NCBI GenBank assembly: GCA_017459895.1
Contig: JAFUCA010000010.1
Coordinates: 43,727 to 107,726, forward strand
Direction of reading: 5' to 3'
DNA: 64,000 bases
From: Bacillota bacterium
GTDB taxonomy: Bacteria; Bacillota; Clostridia; Peptostreptococcales; Anaerovoracaceae
The notes under the pieces were generated by a model. That model ran no database searches, was not told where the DNA came from, and saw nothing but the letters and a program-made list of their open reading frames with translations. Numbering within the stretch: position 1 is the first letter of the stretch; each line of letters begins with the position of its first letter. A program made the translations under genes and the position numbers. This document shows, one piece after another, positions 18,301 to 27,102 of this stretch.

Positions 18301-19512
18301 ATGAAAGACTGGAAAGAGGCGCTGCTGTATCTGGAGGACGGCAGTGTCTTCCGCGGCAAGGGATTCGGGTCCCGGGCGACCGCAGTGGGGGAGCTGGTTT
18401 TTAATACATCCATGAGCGGCTACCAGGAGATCCTGACGGATCCTTCCTACAAGGGGCAGATCATCAATATGACCTATCCGCTGATCGGAAACTACGGCAT
18501 CAGCGCTGTGGATAATGAATCCGAAGCGATCCATGCCTTCGGACTCGTTATCAAAGATCTCTGCGAAATGCCGTCCAACGCGAAGAGCATCAAGACGATG
18601 GATCAGTGGCTGAAGGAGCAGCAGGTCCCCGGCATCTGCGGGGTGGATACGAGGCAGATCACGAAGAAGATCCGCACCAACGGGACGATCAAGGCGCTGA
18701 TCAGCACGGAAGGCATCTCCATCAGCAAGGCGCGCCAGATCTGCCAGGAGGGGCAGCTGCGGGGGGACTGGATGAAGGAGGTCGCCGTCCCGGCTAAAAC
18801 CGTGCTCCAGCCGTCAGATGCCACGGACCAGCAGTCAGGCACCACGGAGCAAAGCTCCTGTGCCTGTTGCAGGACACCTGCGCGCCAAATCAAAGATTTG
18901 GGCCAGGGGTTCCAGCCTTTGCATGTTGCGGTCCTGGACTTCGGCGTGAAGCGGAACATCCTGAAATGCCTGTGCGATAGAGGCTGCAGGCTGACGGTCT
19001 ACCCGTATGGGACACCGGCGGAGGAGATCCTCGGGGACAGCCCGGACGGGATCTTCCTCACCAACGGACCGGGGGATCCGGAGGAGGCGACCGAGGCCAT
19101 CGAAGAGGTGAAAAAACTGATCCGCCTGTCGGAGATACCCATGTTCGGCATCTGCATGGGACACCAGATCCTGGCCATCGCGCTGGGGGGCAGGACGTAC
19201 AAGATGAAATACGGGCACCGGGGCGGCAACCACGGGGTCTACGACAAAAATACGAAGCGCTCCTACATCACATCCCAGAACCACGGGTATGCGGTGCAGT
19301 ATGAGAGCATCATCCTGAAGGGCATGGAGATCACCCACCTGAATCTGAACGACGGGACCGTCGAGGGCATGGAGCACCGGGATCACCCGATCTTTTCGGT
19401 GCAGTTCCATCCGGAGGCGTCCCCGGGACCCCAGGACAATTCCTATCTGTTCGATCGGTTCATCGAACGTATGAAGCAGGCAAAGGCTGACAGCGAAGGG
19501 GGTGACCGGTAA
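18301..19512 (+). CDS. carA: Carbamoyl-phosphate synthase small subunit
   Basis: CarA supplies ammonia from glutamine to CarB for pyrimidine and arginine synthesis. The N-terminal domain (FNTSMSGYQEILTDPSY, GVDTRQITKKIR) and the class I glutaminase domain are intact, with the catalytic Cys in FGICMGHQ and the His-Glu pair in QFHPEASPGP. The linker between domains, residues about 161-205, is some 25 residues longer than in relatives. At the DNA level this insert holds two hairpins (18836-18866 and 18877-18908), the second a copy of a palindrome also found at 54430. carB starts 1 base before carA ends. The enzyme is likely active because both domains are complete. Confidence 0.93.
   Translation: MKDWKEALLYLEDGSVFRGKGFGSRATAVGELVFNTSMSGYQEILTDPSYKGQIINMTYPLIGNYGISAVDNESEAIHAFGLVIKDLCEMPSNAKSIKTMDQWLKEQQVPGICGVDTRQITKKIRTNGTIKALISTEGISISKARQICQEGQLRGDWMKEVAVPAKTVLQPSDATDQQSGTTEQSSCACCRTPARQIKDLGQGFQPLHVAVLDFGVKRNILKCLCDRGCRLTVYPYGTPAEEILGDSPDGIFLTNGPGDPEEATEAIEEVKKLIRLSEIPMFGICMGHQILAIALGGRTYKMKYGHRGGNHGVYDKNTKRSYITSQNHGYAVQYESIILKGMEITHLNLNDGTVEGMEHRDHPIFSVQFHPEASPGPQDNSYLFDRFIERMKQAKADSEGGDR
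18836..18922. repeat. Palindromic element inserted in frame in carA
   Basis: A first hairpin pairs CAGGCAC with GTGCCTG and, inside, GGAGC with GCTCC (18836-18866). A second, 18877-18908, contains CCAAATC-AAA-GATTTGG. The latter matches the reverse complement of 54430-54459 over about 30 bases. A CCAGCCTTTGC word (18912-18922) adjoins. The insert keeps the reading frame. Confidence 0.75.
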
Positions 19513-22500
19513 TGCCGAAGAAACCATCACTGAAGAAGATCCTGATCATCGGCTCCGGCCCGATCATCATCGGGCAGGCGGCGGAATTCGATTATTCCGG
19601 AACCCAGGCCTGCAAGGCCATCCGGGAAGAGGGGATCGAGACCATCCTGGTCAACTCCAATCCGGCCACCATCATGACGGACCAGGGAATTGCCGACACC
19701 GTCTACATGGAGCCCCTGACGGAGGAGGCGCTGGAGCAGATCCTGGACAAGGAACGCCCGGACGGGATCCTGGCGGGATTCGGCGGGCAGACCGGCCTGA
19801 ATCTGGCGATGGAGCTGGAAGAAAAGGGCATCCTGAAAAAGTTCGGGACCCAGCTTTTGGGCGTCAACCGGGAGAGCATCAAGAAGGCGGAGGACCGGGA
19901 AGCCTTTAAGGAACTGATGGAGGAGATCGGAGAGCCGATTCCCGGATCCGTCATCGCGACGAGCATCGAAGAGTGCTACGATTTTGTGGAGAAGGAGGGG
20001 CTGCCGGTGATCATCCGGCCGGCCTATACCCTGGGCGGCACCGGCGGCGGCATCGCCACCACCATGGAGGAGCTGCAGCAGCTCTGCTATTCGGGCATGG
20101 AATCCAGCGCCATCGGACAGATCCTGCTGGAGAAGTCGGTGGCCGGATGGAAGGAGATCGAATACGAGGTCATCCGGGACAGCCGGGACAACTGCATCAT
20201 CATCTGCAGCATGGAGAACATGGATCCGGTGGGGGTGCACACGGGGGACAGCATCGTCGTGGCGCCGACCCAGACGCTGCGGGATGCGGAGTACCAGATG
20301 CTTCGGAACGCTTCGATCAAGATCATCCGCAGCCTCGAGATCGAAGGCGGCTGCAATGTGCAGTTCGCCCTGGATCCGGAGACGGGAAATTACATCGTCA
20401 TCGAGGTCAACCCACGGGTTAGCCGGTCCTCCGCGCTGGCATCCAAGGCGGCCGGCTATCCCATCGCCAAGATCGCGGCGAAGATCGCCCTGGGCTACAA
20501 TCTGGATGAGCTCTCCAATTACGTGACCCAGACCACCAGTGCCTGCTTCGAGCCGACGCTGGACTACGTTGTCGTCAAATTCCCCCGGTGGCCCTTCGAC
20601 AAGTTCCGCACCGCCTCCCGGAAGCTGGGCACCCAGATGAAAGCCACCGGTGAGGTCATGGCCATCGACCGGACCTTCGAGAGTGCACTGCTCAAGGCCA
20701 TCTGCTCCATCGAGATCAAGAGCGACGGTCTCCATGTGGATTTCGTTACGAATCTGAGCGATGAGCGGCTGATCGAGAAGATGAAAGCCTGCGACGACGA
20801 GCGGATCTTCTGCATCGCTGAGCTCATGCGCCGGAATCTGATGGGGGTGGAGGAGATCTTCGGGATCACGAAGATCGACCGGTGGTTCCTGCATAAGATC
20901 CAGGGCATCATCGATCTGGAAAAACGGCTGAAGGAGGAGCCGCTGACCAAGGAGCTGCTGTACGAAGCGGAAGCCAGCGGCCTCACGGACAGCGATATCA
21001 TCGAGCTTTCCGGGGTTTCCCGGGCGGTCATACAGGACATCCGTGTTTACAACGACATCTATCCGGTCTACAAGATGGTCGACACCTGCGGCGGCGAGTT
21101 CGACGCGGTAACGCCCTATTATTACTCCTGCTACGACGAGGAGGATGAGAGCGTCCGCAGCCCGGAGGAGAAGATCCTGGTCATCGGCTCCGGTCCCATC
21201 CGGATCGGACAGGGCATCGAGTTCGACTACTGCTGCGTCCAGGGCATCTGGGCCATCAAGGAACTGGGCTACGAGGCCATCATCATGAACAACAATCCGG
21301 AGACGGTGAGCACGGACTTCGATACATCGGATAAGCTGTACTTCGAACCGCTGCACGTGGACGATGTCATGAACGTCATCAAGCGGGAGCGGCCGGTGGG
21401 AGTCATCCTTCAGTTCGGCGGACAGACATCGCTGAACCTGGCGGAGCAGCTCTACAGCCGGAGCATCAATATCCTGGGAACGTCCTACCGGAGCATCGAT
21501 CTGGCGGAGGACCGGGAGAAATTCGTGGAGCTTCTGGGAGAGCTGGATATCGCGGTGCCCCGGGGCGTTGCGGTCACCACCCGGGAGGAGGCCTTTGAGG
21601 CCGTGCAAAGGCTGGGCTATCCCCTGGTGGTGCGTCCTTCCTATGTCATCGGCGGACGGGCGATGCAGGTGGTCTACAGCGACGAGGAACTGGACAAGTA
21701 CCTGAAGGAGGCGGTGTCCCTTTCGACGGAGCATCCGGTGCTCATCGACCAGTACATTCAGGGCAAGGAGATCGAGGTGGATGCCGTGGCCGACGGGGAG
21801 AACATCCTGATCCCGGGCATCGTGGAGCACGTGGAGCGGGCCGGAGTCCACTCCGGCGACAGCATCTCGGTGTATCCGGACTTCTCTCTGACCGCAGCCG
21901 TCGAGCAGAAGCTGGTCCGGTATACGGAGCGGATCGCAAGGGCGCTGACAGTGGTCGGCCTGGTGAACATCCAGTACGCCTACGACGGGAAGACGATCTA
22001 CGTGATCGAGGTCAACCCGCGGGCTTCCCGAACCGTGCCGATCCTCAGCAAGGTCACCGGCGTGCCCATGGTCAAGCTGGCGGTGGCAGCGATGCTGGGC
22101 CGGCCGCTCACGGAGTGGAAGTACGGCACGGGACTGTACCGCAGGAGCGATGAATACGCGGTCAAGGTGCCGGTGTTCTCCAGCGCGAAGCTGACGGATA
22201 TGGATATGGCTCTCGGGCCGGAGATGAAATCCACCGGCGAGGTTCTGGGCATCGATACCGATCTGGATAAGGCGCTGTACAAGGGCTTTCTCTCCGAAGG
22301 ATCCAGGATTCCCACCGAGGGAAACATCTTCGTGACGCTGCGGGATTCGGAGCAGACCGAGGACACCGCGCAGATCCTGACCGGATACGTTGCGGCGGGC
22401 TTCGCGATCTACGCGACGGATGATACCATTGGTTTTATCCGGGAGCACGGGATCCGGGCGGAGCTGATGGATTACGATACGGCGCAGGAGTGGATCATGA

Positions 22501-22721
22501 ACCACGACACGGCAGCCGCCGAGCGGATCAGCATTGTGATCAACGTACCGACCGTTGCCAACAACAAACAGAACGAGAGCTTCCCGGTGCGGCGCAAGGC
22601 CATCGAGCGCCGGATCCCGGTCTTCACCTGCATGGATACCGCCAGGGTGTTCCTGCGGGCTGTGCTGCAGAAGCAGGAAGGCGTCCGGCTGGAGTACCGG
22701 CCTTTGAAAGTGCAGGATTGA
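19512..22721 (+). CDS. carB: Carbamoyl-phosphate synthase large subunit
   Basis: CarB makes carbamoyl phosphate from bicarbonate, ammonia and two ATP. The 1069-residue length is normal. Both ATP-grasp halves are present, each opening with a GSGPIxIGQ motif (residues about 14 and 557) and carrying VIEVNPRxSR signatures. The C-terminal MGS-type allosteric domain is complete. The start overlaps the carA stop by one base (TAATG), so translation is coupled. No adjacent pyr or arg genes are seen in the window. Confidence 0.97.
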   Translation: MPKKPSLKKILIIGSGPIIIGQAAEFDYSGTQACKAIREEGIETILVNSNPATIMTDQGIADTVYMEPLTEEALEQILDKERPDGILAGFGGQTGLNLAMELEEKGILKKFGTQLLGVNRESIKKAEDREAFKELMEEIGEPIPGSVIATSIEECYDFVEKEGLPVIIRPAYTLGGTGGGIATTMEELQQLCYSGMESSAIGQILLEKSVAGWKEIEYEVIRDSRDNCIIICSMENMDPVGVHTGDSIVVAPTQTLRDAEYQMLRNASIKIIRSLEIEGGCNVQFALDPETGNYIVIEVNPRVSRSSALASKAAGYPIAKIAAKIALGYNLDELSNYVTQTTSACFEPTLDYVVVKFPRWPFDKFRTASRKLGTQMKATGEVMAIDRTFESALLKAICSIEIKSDGLHVDFVTNLSDERLIEKMKACDDERIFCIAELMRRNLMGVEEIFGITKIDRWFLHKIQGIIDLEKRLKEEPLTKELLYEAEASGLTDSDIIELSGVSRAVIQDIRVYNDIYPVYKMVDTCGGEFDAVTPYYYSCYDEEDESVRSPEEKILVIGSGPIRIGQGIEFDYCCVQGIWAIKELGYEAIIMNNNPETVSTDFDTSDKLYFEPLHVDDVMNVIKRERPVGVILQFGGQTSLNLAEQLYSRSINILGTSYRSIDLAEDREKFVELLGELDIAVPRGVAVTTREEAFEAVQRLGYPLVVRPSYVIGGRAMQVVYSDEELDKYLKEAVSLSTEHPVLIDQYIQGKEIEVDAVADGENILIPGIVEHVERAGVHSGDSISVYPDFSLTAAVEQKLVRYTERIARALTVVGLVNIQYAYDGKTIYVIEVNPRASRTVPILSKVTGVPMVKLAVAAMLGRPLTEWKYGTGLYRRSDEYAVKVPVFSSAKLTDMDMALGPEMKSTGEVLGIDTDLDKALYKGFLSEGSRIPTEGNIFVTLRDSEQTEDTAQILTGYVAAGFAIYATDDTIGFIREHGIRAELMDYDTAQEWIMNHDTAAAERISIVINVPTVANNKQNESFPVRRKAIERRIPVFTCMDTARVFLRAVLQKQEGVRLEYRPLKVQD

Positions 22722-22746
22722 AACCGCGGGGAGCATCTGATATACT
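22718..22746 (+). promoter_or_regulatory. Promoter of the YfcE-type phosphodiesterase gene
   Basis: TTGAAA (22718-22723) overlaps the carB stop codon, and TATACT (22741-22746) follows at exactly 17 bases. Transcription would start only a few bases before the ATG at 22756, suggesting a very short leader. Confidence 0.6.
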
Positions 22747-22755
22747 CAGGATGTC

Positions 22756-23298
22756 ATGAAAATACTGGTCATCGGAGATACGCACGGCAAACTGAATAAG
22801 GTCATGGACATCTGGCCGAAACTGAAGGAGATCGATCTGATCGCCCACACAGGGGATCACTACTCGGATGCGCAGACGCTGGAGCAGCGGCTGGGAGTCC
22901 GGGTGGTTTCCGTGCGGGGAAACTGTGACAGCAGCGGCCCCGAACAGCAGATCATCGAAACCGAGTATGGCCGGATCCTCCTGACCCACGGGCACCGGGA
23001 CAATGTGAAATATGATCTGAACATGCTCCGCTACAGGGCCCTGGAGGCAGACTGCCGCGCGGTCCTGTTCGGACATACCCATACCTCTCTGATAACAGAG
23101 GCGGACGGGATCCGGTTCGTCAACCCCGGCTCCCTGACGCTCCCCCGGGATACCGACAGCGGATCCTACGCGATCGTAAGAACCGCGGAGGACCGTTTCG
23201 ATGCGTCCATCGTTTACTATTCCACCGTCATGGGTAATAAAAAACCGCCCGAGGGCGGCTTCCTGAAGTCCATTCTGAATTACAGCGACCGGTTCTGA
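22756..23298 (+). CDS. YfcE/MJ0936-type metallophosphoesterase
   Basis: The 180-residue protein has the calcineurin-like metal motifs GDTHGK at the N-terminus, HTGDH, RGNCD, LLTHGHRD and LFGHTHT in order. Members hydrolyse phosphodiesters such as model substrates or cyclic nucleotides; the natural substrate is unknown. The last 20 codons overlap a hairpin that, on the other strand, is the terminator of the convergent small gene. That forces the PPEGGF codons. Confidence 0.88.
   Translation: MKILVIGDTHGKLNKVMDIWPKLKEIDLIAHTGDHYSDAQTLEQRLGVRVVSVRGNCDSSGPEQQIIETEYGRILLTHGHRDNVKYDLNMLRYRALEADCRAVLFGHTHTSLITEADGIRFVNPGSLTLPRDTDSGSYAIVRTAEDRFDASIVYYSTVMGNKKPPEGGFLKSILNYSDRF
23238..23265 (-). terminator. 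Terminator of the convergent small gene, inside the phosphodiesterase gene
   Basis: Read on the minus strand, GCCGCCC-TC-GGGCGG is followed by TTTTTTATT. It lies about 35 bases after the minus-strand stop at 23299 and inside the last codons of the + strand gene. Confidence 0.8.
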
Positions 23299-23502
23299 TC
23301 ACAGCATCATCGTCTTAACGAGGACCATCACAAACAACACGATAAAACCGATGGTCTCGAGCATAAGCAGTATTTTCAGGACTCCGCGGACCTTCTCCGA
23401 AACATTCCCACGGAATCCGCTGGAGAGTGTCAGTCCCATATTCCATGCCAAGACGATCAGCACAACCAGGCCGAAACCGAGTGCAGCGAATAATATATAC
23501 AT
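23299..23502 (-). CDS. Small two-helix membrane protein
   Basis: The 67-residue protein has two hydrophobic helices (about residues 3-22 and 46-64) joined by a basic loop with RGNVSEKVRG. AGGAAAGGAA precedes the ATG, and a good terminator follows, so it is a real gene. The size and topology recall SecG, but the conserved SecG loop residues are not evident, so I leave the function open. Confidence 0.65.
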   Translation of the reverse strand: MYILFAALGFGLVVLIVLAWNMGLTLSSGFRGNVSEKVRGVLKILLMLETIGFIVLFVMVLVKTMML

Positions 23503-23585
23503 ACGTGATTCCTTTCCTGCTTCAATTCACCATATAATACTATCAGACTTTCGGGATGTGCGCAAGCAGAATCCGTTCTGTTCCA

Positions 23586-23614
23586 TTGACGCCCGGACGG
23601 TTTTCAAGTACAAT
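23586..23614 (+). promoter_or_regulatory. Promoter of the MoaA-like / Fic-like gene pair
   Basis: TTGACG (23586-23591) and TACAAT (23609-23614) are exactly 17 bases apart. Confidence 0.7.
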
Positions 23615-23662
23615 AATCTGGGACAAATCAGGTTTTGCAAGGACAGGAGGAGACGGGTTTTC

Positions 23663-24112
23663 ATGGGAAACGGAACTACGGAACCAAAACGAATCGTAAC
23701 GGACGGACAGTACCTGGCGCAGAACGCGCAGAAGCTCCGCGATGAAGGAGTGACCGACGTTACGATCGTTGTAAATACACTCAATTACACCAGATATGAG
23801 AAGTCAAACGACGGGAAGAAGCTGCAGCCGGTGATCGACGGGATCAACGCTGCCATCGGCGCGGGTCTGAAGGTACGGCTGGAGGTGGCGCTGGAAGAGG
23901 GATTTAACGACGATGAGATTCTGGATTTCCTGCAGCTGACCATTCTGCACAAATACGACATCGTCTTCCTGCCGACCATCGATTACGCGGTCATCAAGGA
24001 GAAGATGCCCCTCCTGCGGAAGGTCGAGGGTGACTTCGGCGATGTCGAGATGTTCAAATACGCAGTCGCGAAGGGCCGCATCGGATTTAAGAAAGAATCA
24101 GGAGCAAACTGA
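23663..24112 (+). CDS. MoaA-like partial barrel protein lacking the radical SAM site
   Basis: The 149-residue protein aligns by eye with the middle of MoaA (GTP 3',8-cyclase): a TDGQYL / KLRDEGVTDVTIVVNTLNYTRY stretch, DGINAAIGAGLKVRLEV, and a GFNDDEILDFL helix. The N-terminal CxxxCxxC segment and the C-terminal second cluster are absent. It therefore cannot do radical SAM chemistry as known. It has a full promoter, an AGGAGG site and an intact frame, so it is expressed rather than a remnant. It is followed after 2 bases by a Fic-like gene, so the two products probably act together. Function unknown. Confidence 0.6.
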   Translation: MGNGTTEPKRIVTDGQYLAQNAQKLRDEGVTDVTIVVNTLNYTRYEKSNDGKKLQPVIDGINAAIGAGLKVRLEVALEEGFNDDEILDFLQLTILHKYDIVFLPTIDYAVIKEKMPLLRKVEGDFGDVEMFKYAVAKGRIGFKKESGAN

Positions 24113-24114
24113 GC

Positions 24115-24864
24115 ATGGCAGAGAAGAACGTACATGAAGAACTGTACAGAATGCGGATCGAACTGGCCGCGATGATGAAGAACAACCGGCTCCTTCGGTC
24201 GGCGGTTCAGGAGGTCAACCGGATCGATATGGTGCGGGCGGCTTTGATACTGCGCAGCTCGAATCACGATAAGGTGCCGGTGGAGAAGATCCTGGACGGA
24301 CAGCTGCCAAAGGAGGTTCCGGTCAAGGACTACGTGTTCATCGAGAACTTCAGCAATCTGGTGAGGATCGCAAACAGCAATCTCGACATGGGGAATTCTC
24401 TGGATAAACACCTGCTGGTCAGCGGATACCGCATCCTCTCGGAGAATGAGAACGGCTATTACCGCAAGTCCAATCCGGTGGTGTATGCTTTCAATCATGT
24501 GCCGCCCCATTCGGTGGATGTGGAAGACCGGCTGGATGATTTCCTTCGCCGGGTCTACAGCAGGGAGTCGGGAAACAACATCATCCTGAAGGCGATGTAC
24601 ATTCATAACAAGATCATCGATATCTATCCCTTTGAGGATTATAACGGAGAACTGGCCATCTTCGCTCTGAATTACTATCTTCTGGAGAACGGTCTGGCTC
24701 CCATCAGCATGGCGCTGACCCGGCAGGACTATACGAGTCAGGTCTCGGATTGTCTCAAGGGAATCCATCAGGAGAACTTCTATCAGTTCCTCTGCGGAGC
24801 GATTTACGACAAGATGAACGGAACCATCGAGGCCTGCAGGGAGTATATCAAAAATCAGGATTAA
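24115..24864 (+). CDS. Fic-like protein with degenerate active-site motif
   Basis: The 249-residue protein keeps the shape of a Fic domain: a YYRKSNPVVYAF strand, a helix with AMYIHNKIIDI, and a loop at residues 171-182 reading YPFEDYNGELAI. The usual HxFx(D/E)GNGRxxR is changed at the catalytic His (to Tyr), the first Gly (to Tyr) and both Arg (to Glu and Ile). AMP transfer by the known mechanism is therefore unlikely. The N-terminal 60 residues may be helical and DNA-binding but this is not clear. It is coupled to the MoaA-like gene. It could be a pseudo-enzyme with a binding role. Confidence 0.65.
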   Translation: MAEKNVHEELYRMRIELAAMMKNNRLLRSAVQEVNRIDMVRAALILRSSNHDKVPVEKILDGQLPKEVPVKDYVFIENFSNLVRIANSNLDMGNSLDKHLLVSGYRILSENENGYYRKSNPVVYAFNHVPPHSVDVEDRLDDFLRRVYSRESGNNIILKAMYIHNKIIDIYPFEDYNGELAIFALNYYLLENGLAPISMALTRQDYTSQVSDCLKGIHQENFYQFLCGAIYDKMNGTIEACREYIKNQD

Positions 24865-24869
24865 GATAA

Positions 24870-26198
24870 ATGAAACGGATTCAACTGGAAAAACAGCATT
24901 ATCAATGGGGACTGACGGCATTCCTGGTGTTTCTCTGCTGCGTGGTGGCGTTTTTCGCGATCTACCGGTTTGACATCATACAGAGGTTCTTCGGCTTCGC
25001 GCTGGGGGTTCTGGCGCCGTTCATTTACGGACTGGTCATGGCTTATCTGATCTGTCCGATTTATAATGCGACGGTGCGGGGAACCTACAGCCTTCTGAAC
25101 CGGGGGACAGCGAAACTGAAGCACGATATGGGCATTGCCAAGGGCGTGGGGACGATCATTTCCGTTGCCCTGATCCTGGTGGTGCTGGGGGGCGTCTTCT
25201 GGATGATCATCCCGGGGCTGGTCAACAGCATCATCAACGTGGTGGACATCCTGCCGTCCGGGCTGCATAAGCTGACCCTCTGGGTCGATACGAAGATGGC
25301 AAGTCTTCCCATCGCCAAGGAGACCGTGGATGAATGGATCAATGCCCTGACCAAGCGGGCCATCGAATTTGCGACGGACACGATCCTGCCTCATTCCCAG
25401 TCGCTGGCGGCAGGGGTATCCCAGGGCGTGATCGGCGCGCTGGGCTTCGTGATGGACTTCATCATCGGAATCATCATTTCCGTCTACTTCCTGAACAGCA
25501 AGGACACCTTCCTTGCCCAGATCAAGAAGTTCATCGTCGCCAACTTCACGGACAATACCGTGGAGGAGATCTTCTCGGGCGCAGCCTTCACCAATAAGAC
25601 CTTCGGCGGATTTATCAGCGGCAAGATCATCGACTCGGTGATCATCGGAATCATCTGTTTCCTGGTGATGAGCGTGTTTGGCTGGGAGTATTCCCTGCTG
25701 ATCAGCTGCATCGTCGGTATTACCAATATCATTCCGTTTTTCGGACCGTTCATCGGAGCAATCCCCTCGGCGCTGCTGCTGCTGATGGTGAACCCGATGC
25801 ACGCGCTCTACTTTATCATCTTCGTGATGATCCTGCAGCAGTTTGACGGCAATATCCTGGGACCCAAGATCCTGGGAGACAGCACGGGGCTCGCGAGCTT
25901 CTGGGTTCTGTTCGCGGTACTGGTCGGCGGCGGACTGTTTGGGTTCATCGGCATGGTGATCGGCATTCCGGTCTTCGCAGTGATTTACTATTATATCGGC
26001 AGGACTCTGAACCGCAAGCTGGAGCGCAAGGGTTTCTCAACGGATCTGAATGACTACCGCATCGACCCTTACCGGACGAAACGGCCGAAAGGCAATGGCC
26101 GCCGGAGGTTCCCGGGCTTCGGGAAGAAGTCAAAGAAACCGGCGGAAGGGGAAGTGAAAGAAGGGATGAAATCGGATGAGAACAGAGAAGATGAGTGA
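24870..26198 (+). CDS. AI-2E family transporter
   Basis: The 442-residue membrane protein has the layout of the AI-2E/TqsA/YdiK family: two N-terminal helices, a large soluble segment, then helices with FLNSKDTFLAQIKKF, GITNIIPFFGPFIGAIPSA and PKILGDSTGL signatures. The Lys/Arg-rich C-terminal tail is cytoplasmic. Members export autoinducer-2 or act as Na+/H+ antiporters, so the substrate is open. murB overlaps its end by 23 bases. Confidence 0.88.
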   Translation: MKRIQLEKQHYQWGLTAFLVFLCCVVAFFAIYRFDIIQRFFGFALGVLAPFIYGLVMAYLICPIYNATVRGTYSLLNRGTAKLKHDMGIAKGVGTIISVALILVVLGGVFWMIIPGLVNSIINVVDILPSGLHKLTLWVDTKMASLPIAKETVDEWINALTKRAIEFATDTILPHSQSLAAGVSQGVIGALGFVMDFIIGIIISVYFLNSKDTFLAQIKKFIVANFTDNTVEEIFSGAAFTNKTFGGFISGKIIDSVIIGIICFLVMSVFGWEYSLLISCIVGITNIIPFFGPFIGAIPSALLLLMVNPMHALYFIIFVMILQQFDGNILGPKILGDSTGLASFWVLFAVLVGGGLFGFIGMVIGIPVFAVIYYYIGRTLNRKLERKGFSTDLNDYRIDPYRTKRPKGNGRRRFPGFGKKSKKPAEGEVKEGMKSDENREDE

Positions 26199-27102
26199 CC
26201 GGATCGCAGTCCGGCTGGAGGAGATCGCCGGCACAGACAAGGTGCTGAGGGATGCGCCGATGTCAAAGTACACCTCGTTTCGGGCCGGCGGGAAGGCGGA
26301 TCTTCTCGTCAATGTTTCCTCCGGGGAGGATCTGCAGCAGATCCTGCAGTTTCTGAGCTCGGAAGGGATCGCCCATATGATCCTGGGGAACGGATCCAAC
26401 GTGCTGGTCCGGGACGGCGGATACCGCGGCGTAATCGTGCGCATCGGCGAAGCGTTTAATTATATGCGGATCGAGGATTGTGCACTGGTATGCGGCAGCG
26501 GCGTTTCTCTCGCCATGGCTGCAAAGGCTGCAGCGAACGCGGCTCTCACCGGCCTGGAGTTTGCATCCGGGATTCCCGGCAGCGTCGGCGGCGGCGTGTT
26601 TATGAACGCGGGCGCTTACGGCGGCGAGCTGAAGAACGTTCTGAAGAGCACGGCGCTGATTACCGGGGACGGGACAGCCTTTGCACAGGCGAGCGCCGAA
26701 GAACTGGAGATGGGCTACCGTCATACGAGACTCCACGAGAGCGGGGAGATCGTTCTGGAGGCGGTATTCGAACTGGAGCCGGGGGATCCGAAGGAGATCC
26801 TGGCATTGATGGCGGATCTGACCGCCAGACGCAACGAAAAACAGCCGGTGACCTATCCGAGCGCGGGCAGCTTTTTTAAGCGGCCTGAAGGATATTTCGC
26901 CGGGAAAATGATACAGGACGCAGGACTGAAGGGACTGTCCGTGGGCGGCGCGCAGGTGTCGCAGCTGCACAGCGGATTTATCATCAATACCGGAGGAGCG
27001 AGCGCGACGGATATTCTGCAGCTCATGCAGATCGTGCAGGCCCGGGTATTGGATCAGTTCGGAGTGCTTCTGGAACCGGAGGTAAGAATTATTGGAGAAT
27101 GA
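26176..27102 (+). CDS. murB: UDP-N-acetylenolpyruvoylglucosamine reductase
   Basis: MurB reduces the enolpyruvyl group in peptidoglycan precursor synthesis with FAD and NADPH. The 308-residue protein shows YTSFRAGGKADLLV, GNGSNVLVRDGGYRG, ASGIPGSVGGGVFMNAGAYGG and the catalytic-serine region YPSAGSFFKRP. The short form without the type I insert fits Firmicutes. GAAGGG lies before the ATG at 26176; ATG 26191 is an alternative. It overlaps the upstream gene by 23 bases and the PHP gene start by 11 bases. The GCAAAGGCTG word occurs in it in both orientations (26521 and 26675). Confidence 0.95.
   Translation: MRTEKMSDRIAVRLEEIAGTDKVLRDAPMSKYTSFRAGGKADLLVNVSSGEDLQQILQFLSSEGIAHMILGNGSNVLVRDGGYRGVIVRIGEAFNYMRIEDCALVCGSGVSLAMAAKAAANAALTGLEFASGIPGSVGGGVFMNAGAYGGELKNVLKSTALITGDGTAFAQASAEELEMGYRHTRLHESGEIVLEAVFELEPGDPKEILALMADLTARRNEKQPVTYPSAGSFFKRPEGYFAGKMIQDAGLKGLSVGGAQVSQLHSGFIINTGGASATDILQLMQIVQARVLDQFGVLLEPEVRIIGE

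Noticed and set aside
19527-22736. 1069-codon open frame opposite carB
   Set aside because: Shadow of carB with no independent signals.
23299-23502. secG
   Set aside because: Size and two helices fit, but the conserved SecG loop is not evident.
23619-23629. GGGACAAATCA as another copy of the 36311 hairpin arm
   Set aside because: Single copy without a partner arm; chance match is possible.
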